Positions 57,436-64,000 of a DNA stretch of 64,000 bases are shown here, piece by piece. The notes below the pieces were generated by a model. That model had not been told where the DNA came from and searched no databases. It was given only the letters and a program-made list of their open reading frames with translations. The stretch is from Chrysemys picta bellii. Taxonomy: Eukaryota; Chordata; Testudines; Emydidae. The stretch lies in NCBI RefSeq assembly GCF_011386835.1, contig NC_088801.1:20012824-20076823 (forward strand). Reading direction: 5' to 3'. A program made the position numbers and the translations under genes. How positions within the stretch are numbered: the stretch's first letter is position 1; the number at the start of each line of letters is the position of its first letter.

Positions 57436-58370
57436 TGCTTCCAGAACTAAATAATTACAACACAGCGCTCCAGGACTGACTGTTTCCCGCGATTCCTGAA
57501 CTTGCTTTTCCAGCAGAATACACATTAAGGTATATGAGAAATAAAGCAGCTATTTAATAACTACTTCCCTCTTTTGAAAGAAAGGCTGTTAAAGGAAATT
57601 AAAACTACCATATAATGTGCTGTTAAATAAAATCATGATGCCCACCAACATTAGAACTGAAGGGTAGTTTGCTAAATTAAGACATATTTAAACAAGCCTG
57701 ATAGTTATACAAATATTAGTTCACTCTCTAAGACAGATATGGAGCCATAAAACTAAAAAGATAGAGTATCACTGAGCAACAATCCCTGAGAAATTGATCA
57801 TTATCGATAGTTAATGCCTACTTTATCAGCTAAAGGACTGGTGAGAAATCAAGTGTGATTAATATTCCCCAAAACTAATCACGATCAAACTATGGCAACA
57901 CTAATTATGCAAGGGGGTTACTACAATCTAAGAAGAAATAAATGTAAAACCATAGTTACCACAATAGAAACATTAACAAATACCTTTTTAAAAGTTGTTG
58001 GATGTGTCCTATTAAATTAAAAAAGGATTGTCATTGTTACTCCAAACAGAGGCTCCTTTTTATGCCTTCAATAGTACTGGGATTAATTTAATCTGTAAAT
58101 TGAAGTAGCAGACCTCAACAGACCAGGGCAGGGCAACTACCTACTACTCTTTGATGACAGTGGCAGAATTAGGGAGAGAGAAGGTGGCTGATGACCCACT
58201 CCTTTGTTCTGAAAATAGCAATATTCTCCTGACTTCTCTTAAAACCTGATCCAAGTCTCATTTAAGACCATGTAATGGCTCCCATTGAGTTTAATAGGAA
58301 TTAGATCAGGCCTTTATTCAGACATGGTTGCTTCTACTATGTGGCCCTGATTCAGTACAGCAGTAAGCTC
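57436..58370. other. AT-rich unique sequence
   Basis: No gene or confident repeat seen. Confidence 0.4.
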
Positions 58371-58515
58371 ATATTTAAATCCATCTCTACTCCAAAAATC
58401 AGTTAGGCACATACTTAATTTAAAACATGGGCTACAGTCTCATTGAACTCCATGGGACTGAATGACATGCTTAAAGATAAGCATATTCCCAAGTGATCTC
58501 CTGGATGGGGGTGCT
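58335..58515. mobile_element. hairpin miniature repeat
   Basis: GGCCCTGATTCAGTACAGCAG, TTAGGCACATACTTAA, a CATTGAACTCCATGGGACTG centre, TGACATGCTTAAAGATAAGC and CCTGGATGGGGG. Decayed but complete in order. Confidence 0.65.
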
Positions 58516-60000
58516 CTCCTGAAGCGGGGCCAGGGTAATTTACCTTTTTGCACTGTAGTCAGCATTTTGAGTTGAAATAATAGTATCTGAAAAAATCATG
58601 CATTATTTTTCTGTTTTCAGATTAATAACAGATCTGACTACTTTTTTTTAAAGATATTTTAATTTTAAACAGAAAAAAGAAGACAAGTACTGGAATAAAT
58701 GGCAGTGCATCTGTTAATCCCACACAACTAAGAAAGAGGAATGATGAGCCCAAATATATCAATTTTACTTTGAAGGACTTACGAAAAATCAGAAACTAAA
58801 GAAGATTATTTCCCTTGGAGACTATTTTTTTTATATAGTGATATCTGACATCAGTGTAACCAAGGAAGTTTCCTCTGCTGATACAATGATGTGCCTTAGT
58901 ACTGTGCTAATTACACATTTGGCAGTAAGTAAACTCCTCCACATTAGTCACTATGCAAAATCCAGAGTACAGATCAACAATGTAGCCCAAATGCCACAAA
59001 GCAAAAGGAAGGGGGTCATATGACCACAGCCATCAATGGCAGAATGATCCGATCCCTCTGCAAGTGGCAGGAGGAAATCTGCAAATGAAATGTCAAATCC
59101 TGCCTCTAAACTCCCTTCTCCCATGAAGCCCCCATATTAATATAAACACTGTCAGGCCCCCACCTATTATTAAAAAGAAAACCTCTCTAGAGGAGAACTT
59201 TTCCCTATGCTCCCAGTGCACTTTTGTCTGTCTATTGTTAGTCCCCGTCCTAAGTAGTGTACAATCTTTCTTTTTTTCTGCCTCTATTACAGAGCTAAAC
59301 ATGTTATTGGAGCTTAATATCTTTAACCACAAAACAAAGCAAAATCAAACACTTACCTTTGATGTAGGTCTTACATCCATTCCTGTTCCTGTATAAAGTA
59401 ATAGGAGTTTTTGAAATCTTTGGAAGTAGGACTGGACCAGTAGAGAAGATGCTAAATATACTGAAAGCTGGTGGTGGTGGGGACTAATATCTTTTATAGG
59501 ACTAACATCTGTTGGTTAAAGAGACAAGCTTTTGAGCTTACACAGAAAGGTGACAGACAAGAACTCGTGCTACTTCTGCTGTGAGCTATGTGGCTGGATT
59601 TCGTTGTACTTAGTTTAATGATTGCATTACAATTTAAAATGCTAGAAAATCCTATTATTAAGCCTGGTGCTCGATCTGAGATAACACAGAAACCTCTTTT
59701 CTTATTGGTGCCAACTTCTAAAATGTCAAATCATATTGATGCAAGTATAATGCTCCAGAGAATAAAGTGTGTGAGAGAGAATATGAAAAGTCCTCATTTT
59801 GCTGTTTCTGCTTTTTTAGGTACTTCCCACAGCTCTTCCTCTATACAACTTGGGGCTCCTACATACTGGTATCCACATTTCTATCTATGTTTTTTATAGG
59901 GAACTGCAATATCTAAGAACCAAGGGGGGAGGGAAATCCTCTGGTGATGAATTCATTAGTAATGCCCTAGAAAGAAATGCTTTATTATTGTCTTTTACTT
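58516..60000. other. AT-rich unique sequence
   Basis: No gene established. Frames at 59093-59332, 59588-59899 and 59850-60149 are unrecognised. Confidence 0.4.
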
Positions 60001-60004
60001 TTAC

Positions 60005-60115
60005 ATTTAAGGAATGTCCAGATTCCCAGCCGGGTGCATGGTCACGTTGCACTTGGCACTATACAAACACATATCAAGACACAATCTTTGCCCCAAAGTA
60101 CTTACTAGCTCCAAA
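60005..60115 (-). mobile_element. L2/CR1-lineage LINE tail
   Basis: Reverse complement reads AAGTACTTTGGGGCAAAGATTGTGTC then TGTTTGTATAGTGCCAAGTGC, the same tail as 21930. The 99-codon frame across it is accidental. Confidence 0.65.
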
Positions 60116-61030
60116 ACCTAAAAAGATTAATTCTATTTACTTCTCATGAACTGAAAGCCAGGCAACAATACAGTTTAACAATACTGGATAAAGCACTTGC
60201 ATATGGGTTTTTAAAATAGAAATCATGGCCTGTCTTAATTATACCTGTTCTTATAGGATGTAAGTTGTCCTCCTTTATTCAAAACTCACTTTCATTGCAG
60301 CTGGGAATGTTGACAGTAGCCAAGCAACTGACCTCTGAAAGGATAACAACAACACAGAGACCTTTCACCCTGAAGATGCTGCTACTGGTACAGATGGTGA
60401 TGTAGACTTTGACCGAGTTGTGCAGTTTATATACAGTCAAATCAAAACCAGACACTTCCTCTTAACATTATTCCCATGGCTTCATACCATCATTTGCAAA
60501 TAAAACCTGACTTTCCCAAATGGGACATGACCATCCATGCTAACCTTTCATTGCCAGCTGGTTTTTAAAATAAACTAATAGCAAAACACATACTAGTTTG
60601 TTTGGAAAATTTACCCCATTCTGGTACAATTACTTTAGTATAAAGGGACGACAACTGATTATAGTTGGACAAAGGAATAAAGGGGCTATACGCAACACCC
60701 CTGGGCAGGGGACCAATATTTCCAGCAGTCCTATCAAAAAGAAAGTGACCAAACATTTCCATTATATAGCCAACCATTCTATTAGAGGGCAACTGTATGT
60801 GTACTGATATCTTGCTCCAATTTTCATAGGATTGTCTCCCTCCTTGCTATAATAAAGCATCTGACCCCTCAAATCTATAGTTAGCATAAAGCCCTCTGTC
60901 TTCTACCATAGTGTTAGCAACTGATCTAATCATTTTATTCATATTTCCTGCTGACATGATTTTTTCCAGATTTAATTTTTAAACCTCAAATTAATCTTGC
61001 ACAGAGTTTGTAAGCCTGGGAAACTCATTG
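60116..61030. other. AT-rich unique sequence
   Basis: No gene established. An acceptor-like TTTCATTGCAG at about 60290-60300 precedes a 37-codon open frame with no known product. Confidence 0.35.
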
Positions 61031-61078
61031 AGTTTGAAAGAGATTTCCTATAAACACAATGGATAGTAGTAGAAACAG
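61031..61078 (+). repeat. 48-bp inverted repeat, left arm
   Basis: AGTTTGAAAGAGATTTC... through GGATAGTAGTAGAAACAG. It pairs with 62258-62305 with one mismatch in 48. Sequences just outside and inside the arms do not match. Confidence 0.9.
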
Positions 61079-61664
61079 TAAAGGTCTTCTCCCAAGTCTA
61101 TTTTCAGTGAATTTCAGAAAGGTTAAATACCTTGTGACAAATGTAACCGACTGTTATCAAATCAAAACCCAAGAATGGAATGAAAGATGGCTAAAGAAAA
61201 ACTGCACATGACCAGTAGTTTCAATTCAGGTGAAAACCTCCATTTGGAGGTTACAGTATATTTGTTGCATGGGGAAATTAACCACACATTTGTCTCTACA
61301 ATTAAGGGATGTTGCATAGCCATATCCGTGTGTGTACAATTGATTTCCTTAAATAAACTCTTTTCTTACTTAGTGGTATGTTATGAAGGCAAAATAAATA
61401 TTGGTTGTACATTGAACTCATGAAAATACTACTTAAGCATATAAATAAAGATTCTTATAACTTAAGTTATTTACAGTGTGAAGCCATGCTAACAGAATTG
61501 ATCATAGTGGCAATATATGACTCCTCATGTGTAATGTAAACAGTTCAGTCTGATGAGGACATCCCCTTTCTACTGCAGTGATATTAGAAGAGCATGCAGG
61601 GTATACAGGGGATGCTCATGTTGTGTACCTAATGCAACCTTTTGGGCTTTCCTCTATGGAAATA
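61079..61664. other. spacer of the inverted repeat, unique
   Basis: No gene recognised; the frame at 61187-61423 has no known product. Confidence 0.4.
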
Positions 61665-61812
61665 CACCTATCTCATAGAATCCATCCCCCTGCTTTCACT
61701 AGCAGGACCAAGTACTGATTTTGCCCCAGATTCCTAAGTGGCCTCTTCAAGGATTGAGCTTACAACCCTGGATTTAGCAGGCCAATGCTCAAACCACTGA
61801 GTATCCCTCCCC
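61665..61812 (-). mobile_element. tRNA-derived SINE with CR1-like tail
   Basis: Reverse complement reads GCTCAGTGGTTTGAGC-like box A (ACTCAGTGGTTTGAGCATTGG), TAAATCCAGGGTTGTAAGC, box B-like GCTCAATCC, then CTTAGGAATCTGGGGCAAAATC and a GGTCCTGCTAGTGAAAGCAGGGGGATGGA tail of CR1 style. This is the architecture of the tortoise Pol III SINE, mobilised by CR1 enzymes. The copy has lost the terminal part of the tail. Confidence 0.85.
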
Positions 61813-62257
61813 CTTGCTGAGTGAAATGCAGTCAAGTCATGAGAGATCAGATTGTGAATTTAAGGTATTTCAGGCTGCTGCAATTACTTGTGGACTCCAT
61901 ACACCCAAACGAAAGAGTCACTCACTTCCTAGCTGCTTATCTGCCCTTCACTAAGTACACTAAAGGCAAAGGGGTTTGGATTTAATGGAATGCACTGTGC
62001 ATTGGTCACGTAGGAACTAGGACAATTCCTGAAATTAAATCGTACAAACTGCAAGAGTACTCTGCCAAACAATGAAGGATTAAACACATTCTCATGTGAC
62101 TAAACGAAGAACTACCATGTATCTGGAGTGGACAGTATGGACTGGATGAGAACTGGCACCTACTGAAATACGATATAACTCTTTACACTTTTTCTCGTAC
62201 CATAACACTCATGCAGTGAAGTAATATGCTATATTCCAAATACAGTGGGGGCACTTG
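61813..62257. other. spacer of the inverted repeat, unique
   Basis: No gene or repeat recognised. Confidence 0.4.
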
Positions 62258-62305
62258 CTGTTTCTACTACTATCCATTGTGTTTATAGTAAATCTCTTTC
62301 AAACT
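62258..62305 (-). repeat. 48-bp inverted repeat, right arm
   Basis: Reverse complement of 61031-61078 with a single substitution. The outer distance between arms is 1,275 bp. Confidence 0.9.
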
Positions 62306-64000
62306 GCGATTGAGACACACCATGATACAGAAACAGTGTTTCGGTTCACGTTACCAATGCCAGGGAATGTAGGGACAATAGAGCTGTGATGTGAGCTCCT
62401 GATGAATATTGTAGTTGCATTTTATAGCCCTATTTTCTAGGGAAATGAATGATATGTTTATTGTACTGTAGTAAATGTCTCAATCTCTTGTTGATTATGA
62501 AGAACCTCTATTCATAGTAATAACTCCTAACCTTTCCCTATGTCCTGTAGAGAATGAAGGTCCAGATACCCAGGTGAACAGATGGAAGTAAGAGGATTAT
62601 AAAAAGCCATGGGCTGTCTTTAAACCAATGGGAAATGCTCTTGATCAACGGCACATAGTGTGTTATACATCACTCAATAAACCCAGATGAGGGGCTGCCT
62701 ACCAGTTTGCTAACTTTCTAGATAAATAGCTGTACATTCATTCTGTAAAGCAGGGCACGTTCAGTACAAGACTCATTGATTAAAGGGGCACTGAATGGAT
62801 ATTGAATTGAGGGAGAGAGGGGCAGACAGTATGCCATTTACATGCTCTATTTCTTACCACCAGTACATTAACTGGAATATTCTGAGCTGAAGAACTCTAC
62901 TGCTCATAAAAGAAGGGTGCTGGTCACCAAACTTCCCCCCTATTCATTTTATGCTCAGGTTAGCAGTGTTAGGGAACACAGAATTTGAGCAGGCCTGTGC
63001 AGTAGTGTAATTAATTTCCATGCATGTTGAGCCAGCTTGAGCACCTGTTCTGGGTTGGCTGTTAACTGCAAGGTTCCACCTATTACACAGGTGCAGAATT
63101 TGCCATGGAAATCACCCCTTGCTTCAGAATTCTCCCTTGGAATCTCAGCTTTCACTTGTTAAAATAAATAAGTCTCTAGGCCTTATGGTTATGAAGAAAA
63201 CAGTAATCGAGTGTAAACTGATGCAGTGATGCCCACTGCCTAAGCCTACAAAGAGCTGAAACAATGGCTCTGAGTGGTGTGAACTGCTCCCATTCATCTC
63301 AATCAGCACCACATGCACTTGGAGAGTCTGTGGCTACAGAACTGCAATTCAGCATTCCTGTTTCCCATTTGACATTTTGCTGTAATAGGTGCCCAGCATT
63401 TTTTTTCTTCGTGACCTGCTGGGACCTTCCTGCAGCTGCTCCTTGTTCTCCAGCTTTCCTAACAGGGTAGAGTTCATTGGAGTGCAGCATATATGCTCAC
63501 TACATTGTTCCATTGGGATGGCTGCAGAGCTAAAGCTGGAGTCCAGCTTGCAGTCAGGGAGGAACGGAAGCCAGAAGTGTCGGCTGGCACGTAGTGGGTG
63601 CTCACGTACTGTGGTGATAGGTACAAGAAGGACCCAGATAGTGTAGGTTCCAGTTGGTCTCTCTGGGATGGATAAGTGGGTCTTTACAAAGTGTACCAAC
63701 TGCTTCTATAAACAAAACGTATGAGGATAGGCCTTGGGTTACTGTAAAGTGTTACTAGTTTCAGACAAACCCTAACATCTAATCTTGAAATTTCTCTTCT
63801 GCAAAGCACTTGCTATGTTAATTACAGTCATATTAAAAGAGGCATTCTGGAGATTATGTACACTACCTCTTTTTCCTTCTTTGTTATTAGTAGTCTGACT
63901 CTGAAAGCTAGTTTAGACTCTTCTAATGATTATCTAGCTCTGTTTAAGTGTTTCTTTGCAGTACCCACTGAGAAGACTACCAAATTTAAAAAAAAAATCA
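62306..64000. other. unique sequence to window end
   Basis: No gene established. Overlapping open frames on both strands at 63264-63699 lie in a moderately GC stretch and have no recognised product. Confidence 0.4.

Noticed and set aside
61730..61812. Possible minus-strand tRNA gene
   Set aside because: Box A and box B-like sequences belong to a SINE body followed by a CR1-like tail; pairing in the arms is degraded.
1..64000. CRISPR array, operons, phage or bacterial systems
   Set aside because: No regularly spaced direct repeats, no dense co-directional coding frames and no ribosome-binding patterns; the repeats are vertebrate.

Overview
The window is non-coding vertebrate nuclear DNA, almost certainly from a turtle (Cryptodira). 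The evidence is its repeat content, recognised from memory of sauropsid repeats: CR1 LINEs with ATTCTATG-type 3' ends, a tRNA-derived SINE carrying a CR1-like tail (tortoise Pol III SINE type), the short hairpin-forming repeat containing GTTAGTCTCTAAGGTGCC, several hAT-type miniature elements with 8-bp target duplications, and terminal-inverted-repeat elements beginning like GGGCTTGTCTACACT. Older amniote layers (MIR, L2-like tails) are also present. There are no operons, CRISPR arrays, true tRNA/rRNA genes or phage-like features. Most open frames are chance or repeat-derived.

Layout. 1-9 kb: sparse old repeats, an LTR-like GC-rich repeat on the minus strand (1.29-2.10 kb), and one exon-like open frame ending at 990. 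9.0-10.5 kb: relic of a Harbinger-like DNA transposon with a broken Myb/SANT-type DNA-binding protein gene, itself split near its start codon by a 148-bp hAT-type miniature element. 11.2-11.5 kb: hAT miniature element. 15.1-18.3 kb: an old CR1 LINE interrupted by a younger CR1. 22-32 kb: terminal-inverted-repeat elements, MIRs, a hairpin dimer of a SINE-like repeat (25.9 kb), a composite element (27.1-28.0 kb) and a palindromic hAT element with a perfect target duplication (28.3 kb). 34.7-36.2 kb: GC-rich element, an L2-type reverse-transcriptase fragment, then another inverted-repeat element. 36-51 kb: AT-rich, mostly unique sequence with decayed repeat tails. 51.1-54.6 kb: dense young elements, including an element nested inside another element. 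55-64 kb: mostly unique, with a candidate conserved block at 56.7-57.4 kb, a widely spaced 48-bp inverted repeat (61.03/62.26 kb) and a CR1-tailed SINE.

No host protein-coding gene could be established. Two or three short frames preceded by plausible splice acceptors are reported as candidates only. The main content is transposon stratigraphy: the insertions give a relative time order (old CR1 before young CR1; Myb-bearing transposon before hAT miniature element; TIR element before the GC-rich nested element). Family names come from memory of consensus sequences; no database search was possible.
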